Below are positions 47,414-59,657 of a stretch of 64,000 bases of DNA, piece by piece. Under the pieces are notes generated by a model. It was not told where the DNA came from. It did not search any database and worked only from the letters and a program-made list of their open reading frames with translations. The position numbers were made by a program, and so were the translations under genes. Positions within the stretch are counted from its first letter, which is position 1. Each line of letters starts with the position of its first letter. Location of the stretch: positions 62,001 through 126,000 of the forward strand of contig NZ_JANJZD010000011.1 in NCBI RefSeq assembly GCF_024623325.1, in the 5' to 3' direction. This stretch comes from Acetatifactor muris. Its GTDB lineage: Bacteria; Bacillota; Clostridia; Lachnospirales; Lachnospiraceae.

Positions 47414-48265
47414 TTATCCCTCTTTTTTCAGGATTTCAATATATCTCGCCAGCGCATCCTGCCAGCAAGGGAGCTTTTCAAAGCCCATCTCTGTCAGCTT
47501 ATCGTTATTCATGCGGCTGTTGGCCGGACGTTTCGCCTTTGCACCATATTCTTCGGTAGTCACAGGTATCACATTTACCGATACATCTGCCTCCTTAAAA
47601 ATGGCACAGGCAAACTCATACCAGGAGCAGATTCCTTCATTTGTGGCATGGTAAATGCCGTATTTTTCAGTCTGCACCATATCCACCAGCAGTCTGGCCA
47701 GATCATAGGTATAAGTGGGCGACCCATACTGGTCGTTCACCACACGAATGGTGTCATGATTCTGCGCCAGCTTCAGCATGGTCCTGACAAAGTTTTTGCC
47801 GTTGACGCCGAACGCCCAGGCAATCCGGACAATAAAATATTTATCCAGAATGTTTCTGACTGCAAGCTCCCCTTCGTATTTGGTCCATCCATACACACTC
47901 TGAGGAGCGCAGGCATCTTCCGGCTGCCAGAAATGGTCTCCCGCACCGCTGAACACATAATCCGTACTGATCTGCACCATCCTGATGTCCAGCGCCTTAC
48001 AGACACTTGCAATATTCCGGGGACCGTCCACATTTACTTTCCGGCAGAGCTCCTCATTTTCCTCAGCTGCATCCACCGCTGTGTACGCCGCACAGTGAAT
48101 CACCGCATCCGGGGCATTCTCCCTGATTACACTGTCCACGCTATCCGCATCCGTGATATCCATCTCCTGAATATCCACTCCCACTGCCGAAATTCCGCGC
48201 TTTTCCAGTTCATTCATCACATCATGACCCAGCTGGCCATTCACTCCCGTCACAAGAATCTTCAT
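47414..48265 (-). CDS. rfbD: dTDP-4-dehydrorhamnose reductase (RmlD/RfbD family)
   Basis: 283 aa from the ATG at 48265 (MKILVTGVNGQLG), with GTGGAG upstream. A short-chain reductase fold: the NAD(P)-binding loop GVNGQLG, STDYVFSG, the active-site YGWTKYEGE (Tyr-x-x-x-Lys) and RIAWAFG. It reduces dTDP-4-keto-rhamnose to dTDP-L-rhamnose for cell-surface polymers. No other rml gene is adjacent. A related NDP-sugar reductase cannot be excluded. Confidence 0.9.
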   Translation of the reverse strand: MKILVTGVNGQLGHDVMNELEKRGISAVGVDIQEMDITDADSVDSVIRENAPDAVIHCAAYTAVDAAEENEELCRKVNVDGPRNIASVCKALDIRMVQISTDYVFSGAGDHFWQPEDACAPQSVYGWTKYEGELAVRNILDKYFIVRIAWAFGVNGKNFVRTMLKLAQNHDTIRVVNDQYGSPTYTYDLARLLVDMVQTEKYGIYHATNEGICSWYEFACAIFKEADVSVNVIPVTTEEYGAKAKRPANSRMNNDKLTEMGFEKLPCWQDALARYIEILKKEG

Positions 48266-48369
48266 ATAAATTCTCCACTTCATCTCATCCTGGCATTTCA
48301 GCCATGCAGTCCCTGAGATTTTACCTTCCCGTTCCCCGCATGGCTGAACTGCAGCTACATTCAGACGTT

Positions 48370-51300
48370 TTATACCATATCCTCCGCCATCAGAACAGTT
48401 TCCACAGCCTGGTCCTCATCCCCGGACACTTCTGCATCATTGAAGTCTTCTTCCGCTTCTTCGATTTCTTCAAATTCGTCAAATACTTCCATATCTTCCG
48501 TCTCTTCAGATTTTATATCTTCTTCGAAGCTGATTTCGTCCTCCATATTGCCCTCGTCAAAGGAAATGGTCTCCACCTCATCCGTATTCAGTCTGGTACT
48601 GCGGTATCTCTTCATACCGGTTCCCACGGGAATCAGTTTACCGATAATAACATTTTCCTTCAGACCAATGAGGTTATCTATCTTACCTTTAATGGCAGCT
48701 TCCGTCAAAACCTTTGTGGTCTCCTGGAAAGATGCCGCTGACAGGAAGGAATTGGTGGCAAGCGCAGCCTTTGTAATTCCCAGAAGTACCTGCTTTCCTT
48801 CCGCAGGCTCCTTTCCTTCTGCGGTCAGCATCTCATTCATATCTTCATATTCCAGGAAGTCAACCAGTGTACCCGGCAGGAAGTCCGTATCACCGCTGTT
48901 CTCGATTCGCACTTTCTTCAGCATCTGACGCACAATCACTTCGATATGCTTATCCGCGATATCCACACCCTGCAGACGGTATACTCTCTGAACCTCCCGA
49001 AGCATATAATCCTGGACAGAACGGATTCCCTTGATTTTCAGCAGATCGTGTGGATTTACACTGCCTTCCGTCAGCTCATCTCCGGCCTCCAGCACCTGTC
49101 CGTCCAACACCTTGATTCTGGAGCCATAGGGAATCAGGTAGGCCTTTGACTCGCCTGTCTCCTCATTGCTGATAACCACTTCACGCTTTTTCTTGGTATC
49201 CCGCAGCTCCGCCTTACCGCCGAATTCAGCGATAATGGCAAGGCCCTTCGGCTTTCTCGCCTCGAAAAGCTCCTCCACACGGGGAAGACCCTGCGTGATA
49301 TCGTCACCTGCCACACCGCCGGTATGGAAGGTTCTCATGGTCAGCTGGGTACCGGGCTCTCCGATGGACTGTGCCGCAATAATACCCACTGCCTCGCCTA
49401 CCTGCACAGCTTCACCTGTGGCCATATTGGCGCCATAGCATTTTGCGCAGATGCCCACATGAGAGCGGCAGGTCAGAATGGTACGAATTTTGATTGCTTC
49501 AACAGGCTCACCCTTTCCGTTGACCCCTGTGCTCAGAATTCGAGCGGCACGGCTGGGAGTAATCATATGATTACGCTTTACGATGAGCTCTCCATCCTTA
49601 TCATAAATGTCCTCACAGGTATATCTGCCCGTGATTCTGTCTTTTAATCCCTCTATGGTCTCCTTGCCGTCCATAAAGGCTTTCACTGTCATTCCGGGGA
49701 TTTCCGCTCTCTCCTCGCTGCAGTCCACTTCACGGATACTCAGCTCCTGAGACACATCCACCATTCGTCTGGTCAGGTAACCGGAGTCAGCCGTACGAAG
49801 TGCCGTATCAGACAGACCCTTGCGGGCGCCATGTGCAGACATAAAATACTCCAGCACGTCCAATCCCTCACGGAAATTGGATTTAATCGGCAGTTCGATG
49901 GTCCGTCCCGTAGTATCGGCCATCAGACCACGCATTCCCGCCAGCTGCTTAATCTGCTGATTGGAACCGCGGGCGCCGGAATCGGCCATCATGAAAATGT
50001 TATTATATTTATCCAGTCCCGAAAGCAGAACTTCCGTCAGTTCCTTATCCGTCTCATTCCAGGTCTCCACCACGGCACGATATCTTTCTTCCTCCGTAAT
50101 CAGACCTCTCCGGAAGTTGGTGGAAATCTTATCCACAGTAGCCTGGGCTTCCTCCAGCATCTGAGGCTTTCTGGACGGCACTGTCATATCAGAAATGGAC
50201 ACCGTCATGGCTGCCTGGGTGGAATATTTATAGCCGATGGATTTCACATCATCCAGAACCTCCGCCGTTTTGGATGCCCCATGGGTATTGATTACCTTCT
50301 CCAGAATCTGCTTCAGTCCCTTTTTATCCACATGGAAATCTACTTCCAGCTTCAGGAAGTTCTGCGGGTCTTTTCTGTCCACAAACCCCAGATCCTGCGG
50401 AAGAATCTCATTGAAGATAAACCGTCCCAGCGTGGATTCCACATTTCCGGTAATTACTTCACCCTCTGCATTTTTCCTGGACATCCGCACAGTAATCCTG
50501 GAATGCAGCGTACAATATTTATTCTCATAGGCCAGAATGGCTTCATTCACACTCTTATAGAATTTCCCTTCGCCCAGGGCACCCGGTCTCTCCTGTGTCA
50601 GATAATAGATTCCCAGCACCATATCCTGAGAGGGAACGGCCACCGGACCTCCGTCCGAAGGCTTCAGCAGGTTATTGGGCGACAGCAGCAGGAAACGGCA
50701 TTCCGCCTGTGCCTCCACGGAAAGGGGAAGATGCACTGCCATCTGGTCCCCGTCAAAGTCCGCGTTAAAAGCAGTACACACCAGCGGATGCAGCTTGATC
50801 GCCTTGCCTTCCACCAGAATCGGCTCAAAGGCCTGAATTCCCAGTCTGTGCAGAGTGGGAGCACGGTTCAGCATAACCGGATGTTCCTTAATTACCTCTT
50901 CCAGCACATCCCATACCTGAGTGTCCATTTTATCTACCAGTTTCTTGGCATTTTTAATATTCTGGCTGATTCCCTTTGCCACCAGTTCTTTCATCACAAA
51001 AGGTTTGAACAGCTCTATGGCCATTTCTTTCGGCAGACCACACTGATAGATCTTCAGCTCCGGGCCCACCACGATAACCGAACGGCCGGAATAGTCCACA
51101 CGTTTTCCCAACAGGTTCTGACGGAAACGTCCGGATTTACCTTTCAGCATATCCGAGAGAGACTTCAGCGCACGGTTACCCGGTCCTGTGACGGGACGGC
51201 CTCTTCTGCCGTTGTCAATCAGTGCATCCACCGCTTCCTGCAGCATTCTTTTCTCATTGCGCACAATGATATCCGGAGCGCCCAGTTCCAGCAGTCTCTT

Positions 51301-52131
51301 CAGACGATTGTTTCTGTTGATAATTCTTCTGTACAGATCATTCAGATCCGATGTGGCAAAACGTCCTCCGTCCAGCTGTACCATGGGACGAATGTCGGGA
51401 GGAATAACCGGAATCACATCCATAATCATCCAGTCAGGCATATTGCCGGACTCACGGAATGCCTCTATTACTTCCAGTCTTTTGATAATACGTGCACGCT
51501 TCTGACCGGAAGACTCCTTCAGCCCCGTCTTCAGCTCTTCCGCTTCCGTATCCAGCTCAATGGCCTGCAGCAGTTCCTTCACCGCCTCGGCTCCCATGCC
51601 TACCCGGAATTTATTCCCGTACATTTCACGGGCATCCTGATACTCTTTTTCGGACAGAATCTGCTTGTAGTCCAGACCGGTCTCACCGGGATCCAGCACG
51701 ATATAGGAGGCAAAATAAAGCACTTTCTCCAGTACTCGGGGGGACAAATCCAGAATCAGTCCCATCCGGCTGGGGATTCCCTTAAAATACCAGATATGAG
51801 ATACCGGAGCGGCCAGCTCAATATGTCCCATACGTTCTCTCCGCACGCTGGATTTGGTCACTTCCACACCACATCTGTCACAGACAACGCCCTTATATCT
51901 GATTTTCTTATATTTGCCGCAATGACACTCCCAATCCTTGCTGGGACCGAAGATTTTCTCACAGAACAATCCTTCTCTCTCCGGCTTCAGTGTCCTGTAA
52001 TTAATTGTTTCCGGCTTTAATACTTCACCGTGGGACCACTCGCGAATCTTATCCGGGGAAGCCAGACCGATTTTAATCGCATCAAAGGTCATAGGCTGGT
52101 ATGCTGTTGTTTCATTCTTTGTTTCTGACAT
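48370..52131 (-). CDS. rpoC: RNA polymerase beta' subunit
   Basis: 1253 aa from the ATG at 52131 (GGGAG upstream); a GTG three codons earlier is less well spaced. Catalytic Mg-binding loop NADFDGDQM. The N-terminal zinc ribbon is CHCGKY...CDRCG and the second zinc cluster lies near [13 protein letters not shown]. Bridge/trigger-helix segments [19 protein letters not shown] and the clamp are present. No large lineage insert is obvious. The last ~60 residues form a strongly acidic tail ([20 protein letters not shown]). Co-transcribed with rpoB, 21 bp upstream. Confidence 0.98.
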   Translation of the reverse strand: MSETKNETTAYQPMTFDAIKIGLASPDKIREWSHGEVLKPETINYRTLKPEREGLFCEKIFGPSKDWECHCGKYKKIRYKGVVCDRCGVEVTKSSVRRERMGHIELAAPVSHIWYFKGIPSRMGLILDLSPRVLEKVLYFASYIVLDPGETGLDYKQILSEKEYQDAREMYGNKFRVGMGAEAVKELLQAIELDTEAEELKTGLKESSGQKRARIIKRLEVIEAFRESGNMPDWMIMDVIPVIPPDIRPMVQLDGGRFATSDLNDLYRRIINRNNRLKRLLELGAPDIIVRNEKRMLQEAVDALIDNGRRGRPVTGPGNRALKSLSDMLKGKSGRFRQNLLGKRVDYSGRSVIVVGPELKIYQCGLPKEMAIELFKPFVMKELVAKGISQNIKNAKKLVDKMDTQVWDVLEEVIKEHPVMLNRAPTLHRLGIQAFEPILVEGKAIKLHPLVCTAFNADFDGDQMAVHLPLSVEAQAECRFLLLSPNNLLKPSDGGPVAVPSQDMVLGIYYLTQERPGALGEGKFYKSVNEAILAYENKYCTLHSRITVRMSRKNAEGEVITGNVESTLGRFIFNEILPQDLGFVDRKDPQNFLKLEVDFHVDKKGLKQILEKVINTHGASKTAEVLDDVKSIGYKYSTQAAMTVSISDMTVPSRKPQMLEEAQATVDKISTNFRRGLITEEERYRAVVETWNETDKELTEVLLSGLDKYNNIFMMADSGARGSNQQIKQLAGMRGLMADTTGRTIELPIKSNFREGLDVLEYFMSAHGARKGLSDTALRTADSGYLTRRMVDVSQELSIREVDCSEERAEIPGMTVKAFMDGKETIEGLKDRITGRYTCEDIYDKDGELIVKRNHMITPSRAARILSTGVNGKGEPVEAIKIRTILTCRSHVGICAKCYGANMATGEAVQVGEAVGIIAAQSIGEPGTQLTMRTFHTGGVAGDDITQGLPRVEELFEARKPKGLAIIAEFGGKAELRDTKKKREVVISNEETGESKAYLIPYGSRIKVLDGQVLEAGDELTEGSVNPHDLLKIKGIRSVQDYMLREVQRVYRLQGVDIADKHIEVIVRQMLKKVRIENSGDTDFLPGTLVDFLEYEDMNEMLTAEGKEPAEGKQVLLGITKAALATNSFLSAASFQETTKVLTEAAIKGKIDNLIGLKENVIIGKLIPVGTGMKRYRSTRLNTDEVETISFDEGNMEDEISFEEDIKSEETEDMEVFDEFEEIEEAEEDFNDAEVSGDEDQAVETVLMAEDMV

Positions 52132-52152
52132 GAATGGCACTCCCTTCTATTC

Positions 52153-55100
52153 TCAGAATTCTTCATCGCCATCAAATTCTTCGGAGTCTAAATCCGACTC
52201 GTATTCCTCGTCGTCAAAACCTTCTTCCTCACCGTCCTCGGCACTGATCAGTTCACCGCTCTCATCATCAAACTCCTGGGCCTGATATCCCATCTCACCC
52301 AGTGAGTCATCATTATAATCATCATACTTGCGGTCGGAACCCATCTCATAGCGATAATCTGTATCACCATAGTCAATGGCTTCCATGATTTCGACTTCTG
52401 TATGATCTTCGCGAAGAACCCGCACGTCAAGTCCCAGCGCCTGCAATTCCTTGAGCAGCACCTTAAAGGATTCGGGAATACCGGGCTCGGGAATATTGTC
52501 TCCCTTGATAATCGCCTCGTAAGTCTTCACACGTCCCACCACATCATCGGATTTCACCGTGAGGATTTCCTGCAGCGTGTAAGATGCGCCGTAAGCCTCC
52601 AGCGCCCACACTTCCATCTCACCGAAACGCTGGCCGCCGAACTGTGCCTTTCCGCCCAGCGGCTGCTGGGTCACCAGGGAGTACGGTCCCGTGGAACGCG
52701 CGTGAATCTTGTCATCCACCAGATGATGCAGCTTCAGATAATGCATGTGTCCGATGGTTACGGGACTGTCAAAATACTCACCGGTTCTGCCATCGCGCAG
52801 ACGCACCTTTCCGTCCCTGGAAATCTGCACGCCCTTCCACAATTCTCTGTGGTCCCTGTTGTCAGACAAATACTCCATCACCTCGGGACGCAGCTCATCC
52901 TTATGTTTCTCTTCAAATTCTTCCCACTCCAGATTGACATAATCATTTGCCAGATCCAGAGTATCCATTATATCATTTTCGTTCGCCCCGTCGAAAATAG
53001 GGGTTGCCACATTAAAGCCCAGCGCCCTGGCTGCCAGTGACAGGTGAATCTCCAGCACCTGCCCGATGTTCATACGGGAAGGCACACCCAGAGGGTTCAG
53101 CACGATATCCAGCGGACGGCCGTTGGGCAGATAAGGCATATCTTCCACGGGAAGTACGCGGGACACCACACCCTTGTTGCCGTGACGGCCTGCCATCTTG
53201 TCGCCCACAGAAAGCTTCCTCTTCTGTGCAATATAAATACGGACGGCCTGATTCACACCGGGTGAAAGCTCGTCGCTGTTCTCCCTGGTGAATACCTTTG
53301 CATCCACTACAATACCATATTCTCCGTGAGGCACCTTCAGCGAGGTGTCTCTGACTTCTCTGGCCTTCTCTCCGAAGATAGCTCTCAGCAGACGTTCTTC
53401 CGCGGTAAGCTCAGTCTCTCCCTTCGGCGTTACCTTTCCTACCAGAATATCGCCGGCACGCACTTCCGCCCCGATACGGATAATTCCCCTTTCATCCAGA
53501 TCCTTCAGGGCATCATCACCCACGCCGGGCACATCCCTGGTAATCTCTTCGGGTCCCAGCTTTGTATCCCGGGCCTCCGCCTCATATTCCTCTATATGCA
53601 CAGATGTGTATACATCATCCTGCACCAGACGCTCGCTGAGCAGTACGGCATCCTCGTAATTGTAGCCTTCCCAGGTCATGAAGCCAATCAGAGGATTCTT
53701 GCCCAGCGCCAGCTCGCCCATGGCTGTGGACGGACCATCCGCAATCACCTGTCCTGCCTCCACATGGTCGCCCTTGTATACAATGGGCTTCTGATTATAA
53801 CAGTTGGACTGATTGCTCCTGGAAAATTTGGTCAGATGGAACTCCATCTTCTCTCCATCGTCACAGGTCATTCTGATTAATGCGGAGGACACATAATCGA
53901 TGGTTCCCGCCTTCTTCGCCACCACACAGACACCGGAGTCCACCGCCGCCTTGGGTTCCATCCCGGTACCCACCACCGGCGCTTCCGTCTTCAGCAGCGG
54001 AACTGCCTGTCTCTGCATGTTGGACCCCATCAGCGCACGGTTTGCATCATCATTCTGCAGGAAAGGAATCAATGCAGTTGCCACTGAGAAAACCATTCTC
54101 GGAGACACGTCCATGTAGTCGAACATGGAACGGGGATATTCGGAAGTCTCATCTCTGTAGCGCCCGGAAACACTGTTCCTCACAAAATGTCCTTCCTCAT
54201 CCAGCGCCTCACTTGCCTGCGCCACATGATAATTGTCTTCCTCATCCGCAGTCATATAGACCACTTCATCCGTAACCCTGGGATTCCTGGGGTCAGCTTT
54301 GTCCACCTTTCTGTAAGGCGCTTCTATAAAACCATATTCATTGATTCTCGCATAGCTTGCAAGATAATTAATCAAACCGATATTGGGACCTTCAGGGGTC
54401 TCAATAGGGCACATTCTGCCATAGTGGGAATAATGTACGTCACGCACTTCGAATCCGGCCCGGTCTCTGGACAGACCGCCGGGGCCCAGCGCAGACAGAC
54501 GTCTCTTGTTCGTCAGCTCAGCCAGAGGATTATTCTGGTCCATAAACTGTGACAGCTGGGAGGAACCGAAGAATTCCTTCACAGCAGCCGTTACAGGCTT
54601 GATATTGATCAGAGACTGAGGTGAGATTTCGTCCGCATCATGGGTAGTCATTCGCTCGCGCACCACACGTTCCATTCTGGACAGACCAATCCGATACTGA
54701 TTCTGAAGCAATTCACCCACCGAGCGAATTCTTCTGTTGCCCAGATGATCGATGTCATCATCGTTCCCCAGGCCATATTCCAGATGCATATTGTAGTTGA
54801 TGGAAGCAATGATATCCTCTTTGGTAATATGCTTCGGCACCAGTTCGTGAACATTTTTGCGAATGGCTTCCGCAAGCTTCTCCGCATCTGACGCATATTC
54901 CTCCAGAATCTGCGCCAGCACAGGGTAATAAACTTTCTCCTTAATGCCGAAATCTCTGGGATTACAGTCCACAAAGCTGGTAAGTTCCACCATCATGTTA
55001 GACAGAACCTTTACATTCTTCTCCTCTGTCTGAATGTACACAAAAGGAACAGCCGCATTCTGAATGTTGTCCGCCAGCTCCAGAGTTACCTTATCGCCGG

Positions 55101-56034
55101 CTGCCGCCAGAATTTCTCCTGTGGACGGGTCCACCACATCAGCCGCCAGAATCTGGTCCTTGATTCTGTTCCTGAAGGACAGCTTCTTATTGAACTTATA
55201 CCTGCCCACCTTTGCCAGATCATATCTGCGTGGGTCAAAAAACATGGCGTTAATCAGACTTTCCGCACTTTCCACGCTCAAAGGTTCGCCGGGCCGAATC
55301 TTCTTGTACAGCTCCAGCAGACCCTCCTGATAATTCTCGGCAGTATCCTTGGCAAAGCTTGCCTCTATTTTGGGCTCGTCTCCAAACACTTCCCGGATCT
55401 CGTCATTGGTGCCGATGCCCAGCGCGCGGATCAGTACCGTCACCGGCACCTTACGCGTTCTGTCCACACGCACATAAAACACATCGTTGGAGTCAGTTTC
55501 ATATTCCAGCCATGCGCCGCGATTGGGGATTACAGTACAGGAATACAGCCTTTTTCCGATTTTGTCATGTCCAATGGCATAGTAAATGCCGGGGGAACGG
55601 ACCAGCTGACTTACAATGACACGTTCTGCGCCATTGATTACGAAAGTACCGGTCTCTGTCATCAGGGGAAGGTCACCCATGAAAATCTTATGTTCACTGA
55701 TTTCTTCTTTTTCTTTATTATAGAGCCGAACCGTTACCGTCAAAGGCGCCGCATAAGTCGCATCTCTCTCCTTGCATTCTTCAATCGAATACTTCACATC
55801 ATTCCTGCTCAGTTCAAAGTCTACAAATTCAAGACTCAAAGAGCCGCTGTAATCAGCGATAGGAGAGATATCATCGAAAGCTTCCTTCAGTCCTTCATCC
55901 AGAAACCACTGGTAGGAATCCTTCTGAACTTCGAGCAGATCTGGCATTTCCAGAACCTCTTTTTGCTGCGCATAACTCATACGCATAACTCTGGTGCCGG
56001 CAACTGGACGTATTCTGTTTTTCTCCATTGACAT
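52153..56034 (-). CDS. rpoB: RNA polymerase beta subunit
   Basis: 1293 aa. Rifampicin region [20 protein letters not shown] with normal residues: His of [13 protein letters not shown] and Ser/Leu of SALGPGGL. Other conserved parts are [31 protein letters not shown] and [24 protein letters not shown]. The C-terminus ends in an acidic tail ([19 protein letters not shown]), unusual compared with B. subtilis. GGGGTGAA precedes the ATG. It follows the rplL terminator at 56315-56349, so readthrough or a promoter in 56035-56314 must drive it. Confidence 0.98.
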   Translation of the reverse strand: MSMEKNRIRPVAGTRVMRMSYAQQKEVLEMPDLLEVQKDSYQWFLDEGLKEAFDDISPIADYSGSLSLEFVDFELSRNDVKYSIEECKERDATYAAPLTVTVRLYNKEKEEISEHKIFMGDLPLMTETGTFVINGAERVIVSQLVRSPGIYYAIGHDKIGKRLYSCTVIPNRGAWLEYETDSNDVFYVRVDRTRKVPVTVLIRALGIGTNDEIREVFGDEPKIEASFAKDTAENYQEGLLELYKKIRPGEPLSVESAESLINAMFFDPRRYDLAKVGRYKFNKKLSFRNRIKDQILAADVVDPSTGEILAAAGDKVTLELADNIQNAAVPFVYIQTEEKNVKVLSNMMVELTSFVDCNPRDFGIKEKVYYPVLAQILEEYASDAEKLAEAIRKNVHELVPKHITKEDIIASINYNMHLEYGLGNDDDIDHLGNRRIRSVGELLQNQYRIGLSRMERVVRERMTTHDADEISPQSLINIKPVTAAVKEFFGSSQLSQFMDQNNPLAELTNKRRLSALGPGGLSRDRAGFEVRDVHYSHYGRMCPIETPEGPNIGLINYLASYARINEYGFIEAPYRKVDKADPRNPRVTDEVVYMTADEEDNYHVAQASEALDEEGHFVRNSVSGRYRDETSEYPRSMFDYMDVSPRMVFSVATALIPFLQNDDANRALMGSNMQRQAVPLLKTEAPVVGTGMEPKAAVDSGVCVVAKKAGTIDYVSSALIRMTCDDGEKMEFHLTKFSRSNQSNCYNQKPIVYKGDHVEAGQVIADGPSTAMGELALGKNPLIGFMTWEGYNYEDAVLLSERLVQDDVYTSVHIEEYEAEARDTKLGPEEITRDVPGVGDDALKDLDERGIIRIGAEVRAGDILVGKVTPKGETELTAEERLLRAIFGEKAREVRDTSLKVPHGEYGIVVDAKVFTRENSDELSPGVNQAVRIYIAQKRKLSVGDKMAGRHGNKGVVSRVLPVEDMPYLPNGRPLDIVLNPLGVPSRMNIGQVLEIHLSLAARALGFNVATPIFDGANENDIMDTLDLANDYVNLEWEEFEEKHKDELRPEVMEYLSDNRDHRELWKGVQISRDGKVRLRDGRTGEYFDSPVTIGHMHYLKLHHLVDDKIHARSTGPYSLVTQQPLGGKAQFGGQRFGEMEVWALEAYGASYTLQEILTVKSDDVVGRVKTYEAIIKGDNIPEPGIPESFKVLLKELQALGLDVRVLREDHTEVEIMEAIDYGDTDYRYEMGSDRKYDDYNDDSLGEMGYQAQEFDDESGELISAEDGEEEGFDDEEYESDLDSEEFDGDEEF

Positions 56035-56314
56035 TTCACCCCGTTCTTCTTTCTATTATGCCTGATGCAATCGGACGTAAAAAACCAACCGATGCCAGGA
56101 AACAGCGCAAAAAAACATTCTGCTCCACAAGGCAGACCTTCCCGTGCATCAGTACATTATCACTTTCATACAATACACAGCATTTTCATACGAGTGCATC
56201 GCACAATAGTGCACTATCCATAATATCACAAATCGAAAACCGGGTCAAGTTGATTTTAGGAAATCTTAGGAAATTTGTTCGCAGAATTCAGGGAAATCAG
56301 ACATAAAATACGAA

Positions 56315-56349
56315 AAAGGCAGTCCTTTTTCTCTCTCGGAACTGCCTTT
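56315..56349 (-). terminator. Terminator or attenuator between rplL and rpoB
   Basis: AAAGGCAGT pairs with ACTGCCTTT (56315-56323 / 56341-56349), with the U-run on the minus strand, just after the rplL stop codon. Partial termination here would set the ratio of ribosomal protein to polymerase mRNA. The remaining gap to rpoB (to 56034) shows no gene. Confidence 0.75.
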
Positions 56350-56364
56350 TCAATACACCGCTTC

Positions 56365-56736
56365 TTATTTCAGAGTAGCCTTTGCGCCTACCTCTTCCAG
56401 TTTCTTCTTCACTTCTTCGGCTTCTTCCTTGGAAACGCCTTCCTTTACAATCTTCGGTGCGCTCTCAACGGCATCCTTTGCCTCCTTCAGGCCCAGACCG
56501 GTAATCTCACGTACCACCTTGATTACCTTAACCTTCTCTGCGCCGATTTCGGTCAGTTCAACGTCGAATTCAGTCTTCTCTTCCTCTTCCACTGCGGGGC
56601 CGGCTGCTGCAACCACAACACCTGCTGCTGCAGATACACCAAACTCTTCTTCGCAAGCCTTTACAAGTTCATTTAACTCTAATACGGTCATCTCTTTGAT
56701 CGCTTCGATCAGTTCCTGAGCTGTTAACTTAGCCAT
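56365..56736 (-). CDS. rplL: Ribosomal protein L7/L12
   Basis: 123 aa. N-terminal dimerisation and L10-binding helices ([20 protein letters not shown]), an Ala/Val-rich hinge ([18 protein letters not shown]) and the C-terminal factor-binding domain KIKVIK-type ([20 protein letters not shown]). It forms the multicopy stalk that recruits translation factors. It follows rplJ by about 60 bp in the L10 operon. Confidence 0.98.
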   Translation of the reverse strand: MAKLTAQELIEAIKEMTVLELNELVKACEEEFGVSAAAGVVVAAAGPAVEEEEKTEFDVELTEIGAEKVKVIKVVREITGLGLKEAKDAVESAPKIVKEGVSKEEAEEVKKKLEEVGAKATLK

Positions 56737-56795
56737 TTTTAGTATCCTCCATTTTTTATTGTTTTTTAAATTCTAAATTACTTTCCTCATGCAGC

Positions 56796-57332
56796 TTATG
56801 CCTGTTCAGCAGGAGCCGCTTCGGGTGCAGGCGCTGCACATGCGGAAGCGCCGCCTTTTTCCGCCAGCTGATTCAGCACACGGGCGAAATTGGTAACAGG
56901 GCTCTGCAGACTGCCAAGCAACTTGGAAATAAGCACTTCCCTGGACGGAATGCTGGCAATTGTCGCCATTCCCTTGGCATCATACAGTGTACCTTCCACT
57001 ACGCCGGCCTTGATCTCCAGCTTGTCTGCTGTCTTCGCGAACTCGGAAAGCACTCTGGCAGGAGCCGTGGCATCCTCAGTGGAAATAGCCACTGCGCTGG
57101 GACCTTCCAGGTAAGGGGCCAGACTTTCAAACTCTGTACCCTTGAACGCAAAGTTCATAAAGGTATTCTTGTACACCTTGTAGGTAATTCCCGCCTCGCG
57201 CAGATTCTTACGAAGCTTTGTATCCTGCTCGACAGTAAGTCCGCGATAATCAACCAGAACCACAGACTGCGCATCTTTGATATTTGCAGAAATCTCGTCT
57301 ACAATAGGTTTCTTTAATTCAACCTTTGCCAT
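56796..57332 (-). CDS. rplJ: Ribosomal protein L10
   Basis: 178 aa. It links the L7/L12 dimers to 23S rRNA. Typical segments are VVLVDYRGLTVEQDTKLRKN, YKVYKNTFMNFA, and the C-terminal helix with NFARVLNQLAEKGG that binds L12. The end is Ala/Pro-rich (PAPEAAPAEQA). L10 with L12 binds its own leader, a structured region at 57360-57592, to limit translation. Confidence 0.98.
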   Translation of the reverse strand: MAKVELKKPIVDEISANIKDAQSVVLVDYRGLTVEQDTKLRKNLREAGITYKVYKNTFMNFAFKGTEFESLAPYLEGPSAVAISTEDATAPARVLSEFAKTADKLEIKAGVVEGTLYDAKGMATIASIPSREVLISKLLGSLQSPVTNFARVLNQLAEKGGASACAAPAPEAAPAEQA

Positions 57333-57359
57333 TTTTCTACCTCCTTATAGATTTTAATG

Positions 57360-57592
57360 CCGATAAAGAAGTACATTTAAGTAAAAATCCTTCCGATACA
57401 GTCGGGAGCTCTCCTCCGGACAAGCCTTCGGAAAATTCTCCCCTCCGCTTCGAAAGGATGAATCATCAAATGTATGCCCCGATACCCGGATGTAAATAGT
57501 TCTGCATTTTCCTCTGGTACCCGGCTCATTCTTCTCCTCGGTAGGATTTACGCCCGGACAATAAAACCTTTCCGCACACCTACTGTCTTCGG
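57360..57592 (-). ncRNA. Ribosomal protein L10 leader
   Basis: On the minus strand the 5' region of rplJ holds a structured segment with TCCTACCGAGGAG and several GC hairpins (for example the GGAG/CTCC pair), which matches the layout of the known L10 leader. It spans from the probable transcription start near 57592 to just before the rplJ ribosome binding site. A promoter TTGAAA-16-TATAAA (57599-57626) precedes it. Boundaries are approximate. Confidence 0.78.
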
Positions 57593-57701
57593 CCTGATTT
57601 TATAACAATAACACAGTCATTTTCAAAAGTCAATCCCTTTGTGACTGTATTATTTCTTTTTGCTTTTTATGACAGTTCAAACAGCTCGCTGAACGATTGC
57701 T

Positions 57702-58391
57702 TTAGAACTTCGCAACATTCACCTTCACGCCGGGGCCCATGGTACTGGTCAACGTAATGCTCTTCAGGAACTGTCCCTTTACCGCACTGGGTCTTGCCTT
57801 TGTAATGGCATCCATCAATGCATTAAAGTTCTCCTGCAGTGCTTCGTCCGTAAAGGAAGCCTTACCTACCGGAACATGAATGATATTGGTCTTGTCAAGC
57901 CTGTACTCGATCTTACCTGCTTTAATGTCCTTCACTGCCTTCGTCACATCCATGGTAACCGTGCCTGCCTTCGGGTTCGGCATCAGTCCCTTGGGACCCA
58001 GCACCTTACCGAGACGGCCTACAACACCCATCATGTCAGGGGTCGCTACCACCACGTCAAAGTCCAGCCAGCCGTCCTTCTGAATTCTGGGAATCAACTC
58101 TTCTCCGCCCACATAATCAGCACCGGCCGCTTCCGCCTCGTTCACCTTGTCACCCTTTGCAAATACCAGTACCTTCACGGTTTTACCTGTACCGTTGGGA
58201 AGTACCACCGCACCTCGGATCTGCTGTTCTGCATGACGTCCGTCACAGCCGGTTCTGATGTGTACTTCAACAGTTTCGTCAAATTTTGCCGTTGCAGTCT
58301 TCTTCACCAGAGCGATCGCATCACCGGGCTCATAGACTGCAGTGCGGTCTACCAGCTTTGCAGCCTCAACATATTTCTTGCCATGTTTCAT
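57702..58391 (-). CDS. rplA: Ribosomal protein L1
   Basis: 229 aa from the ATG at 58391, with CTAGGAGGT just upstream. L1 binds 23S rRNA at the E-site stalk and can repress its own operon. Signatures are [55 protein letters not shown] and [19 protein letters not shown]. It follows rplK directly. Confidence 0.98.
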   Translation of the reverse strand: MKHGKKYVEAAKLVDRTAVYEPGDAIALVKKTATAKFDETVEVHIRTGCDGRHAEQQIRGAVVLPNGTGKTVKVLVFAKGDKVNEAEAAGADYVGGEELIPRIQKDGWLDFDVVVATPDMMGVVGRLGKVLGPKGLMPNPKAGTVTMDVTKAVKDIKAGKIEYRLDKTNIIHVPVGKASFTDEALQENFNALMDAITKARPSAVKGQFLKSITLTSTMGPGVKVNVAKF

Positions 58392-58463
58392 TATTCTACC
58401 TCCTAGGTTCAAACGACAACTTCTGTTGTCTCCCAATTCTCGTTTTTACAAGTCTCCTGTTCG

Positions 58464-58889
58464 TTACTCCTCGACTGTGATGCCCATGCTGCGTGCCGTT
58501 CCCGCAATCATGCTCATGGCAGCTTCCACACTTGCCGCATTCAAATCCGGCATTTTCAGCTCTGCAATTTCCTGAAGCTTCGCTTTGGAAATAGAAGCAA
58601 CCTTTGTCTTGTTGGGTACTGCGGAGCCTGACTTTACATTGCACGCCTTCTTCAGCAGCACTGCCGCAGGAGGGGTCTTCGTAATGAAACTAAAGGATCT
58701 GTCCGCATATACAGTGATTACCACGGGAATGATGACATCGCCCTTATCCGCGGTCCTCGCGTTGAACTGCTTTGTAAATTCAACGATGTTCACGCCATGC
58801 TGTCCAAGTGCAGGACCAACAGGCGGAGCCGGTGTTGCTTTGCCGGCAGGAATCTGTAATTTGATATAACCTGTTACTTTTTTTGCCAT
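58464..58889 (-). CDS. rplK: Ribosomal protein L11
   Basis: 141 aa from the ATG at 58889, preceded by AGGAGGT; this is the normal family length, so the longer upstream frame is not coding. It forms the GTPase-associated centre with 23S rRNA. The N-terminal domain shows [20 protein letters not shown] and the C-terminal domain [19 protein letters not shown]. First gene after nusG, separated by about 240 bp. Confidence 0.98.
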   Translation of the reverse strand: MAKKVTGYIKLQIPAGKATPAPPVGPALGQHGVNIVEFTKQFNARTADKGDVIIPVVITVYADRSFSFITKTPPAAVLLKKACNVKSGSAVPNKTKVASISKAKLQEIAELKMPDLNAASVEAAMSMIAGTARSMGITVEE

Positions 58890-59126
58890 TTTGGCACCTC
58901 CTATATTGTGGTAAACCGCCGCCATCGGTTTCGGCACAGCTGCCTTAACCCCCTGGTCTGACGGCACTTCGGCGCAGATGCGGCAGAAAAAGCTTCCCGC
59001 TTCCCAATGAAACGGTATATTCTGCAACTCTGCTCCCACTTTTTGCCGGGACATCTGTTATGGGTTTTCCACAATGCATATGTCCGCACATGTATTCAAC
59101 CGCCCTTCCGAACGGGAAATACCTAC

Positions 59127-59645
59127 TTATAACTTTCTGACTTCCGCGAAACTGATTTCCACCGGGGTCTCTCTGCCGAACAGCTCCACATTAATGGTTG
59201 CTGTCTGTTTGCTGTAGTCAAGCTTATGCACGATACCGATGGTATCCTTCCAGATACCCGCCACAACAGCAATGCTGTCCCCTTCCGCAAAATCAATGGA
59301 AATATTCTCGGTTTTGATTCCCAGAGGCTTCATTTCCGCCTCTGTCAGGGGCACCGGCTTGCTTCCCGGTCCCACAAAGCCCGTAACGCCCCGGGTATTC
59401 CGGACAACATACCATGTGTCGTCATTCATTTCCATATTGAGAAGCACATAACCCGGAAACATCTTTTTCTGCACGGTCTTCCTGGCTCCGTTCTTCATCT
59501 CCACTACGTCCTGCAGGGGAACCCGCACTTCCAGAATCTGCTCCGCAAGATGCTTATTGTTCTCTATGGTCTTCTCAATGTTGGCTTTGACTTTGTTCTC
59601 ATATCCCGAATAGGTATGAACCACATACCATTTTGCCTCTGCCAT
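59127..59645 (-). CDS. nusG: Transcription termination/antitermination factor NusG
   Basis: 172 aa from the ATG at 59645 (GAGGGTGATT upstream). N-terminal NGN domain (WYVVHTYSGYENKVKANIEK, KMFPGYVLLNMEM) and C-terminal KOW domain (FAEGDSIAVVAGIWKDTIGI). It binds RNA polymerase to aid elongation, pausing or Rho-dependent termination. It follows secE by 12 bp, the usual arrangement. Confidence 0.97.
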   Translation of the reverse strand: MAEAKWYVVHTYSGYENKVKANIEKTIENNKHLAEQILEVRVPLQDVVEMKNGARKTVQKKMFPGYVLLNMEMNDDTWYVVRNTRGVTGFVGPGSKPVPLTEAEMKPLGIKTENISIDFAEGDSIAVVAGIWKDTIGIVHKLDYSKQTATINVELFGRETPVEISFAEVRKL

Positions 59646-59657
59646 AATCACCCTCGC

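Noticed and set aside
49831..52020. 729-codon frame antisense to rpoC
   Set aside because: It lies wholly inside the confident rpoC gene. Long antisense frames are a side effect of codon bias in these genes, and the protein has low-complexity, His/Gln-rich composition.
58889..59054. N-terminal extension of rplK
   Set aside because: The in-frame upstream ATG would give 196 aa; L11 is about 141 aa and AGGAGGT directly precedes the ATG at 58889.
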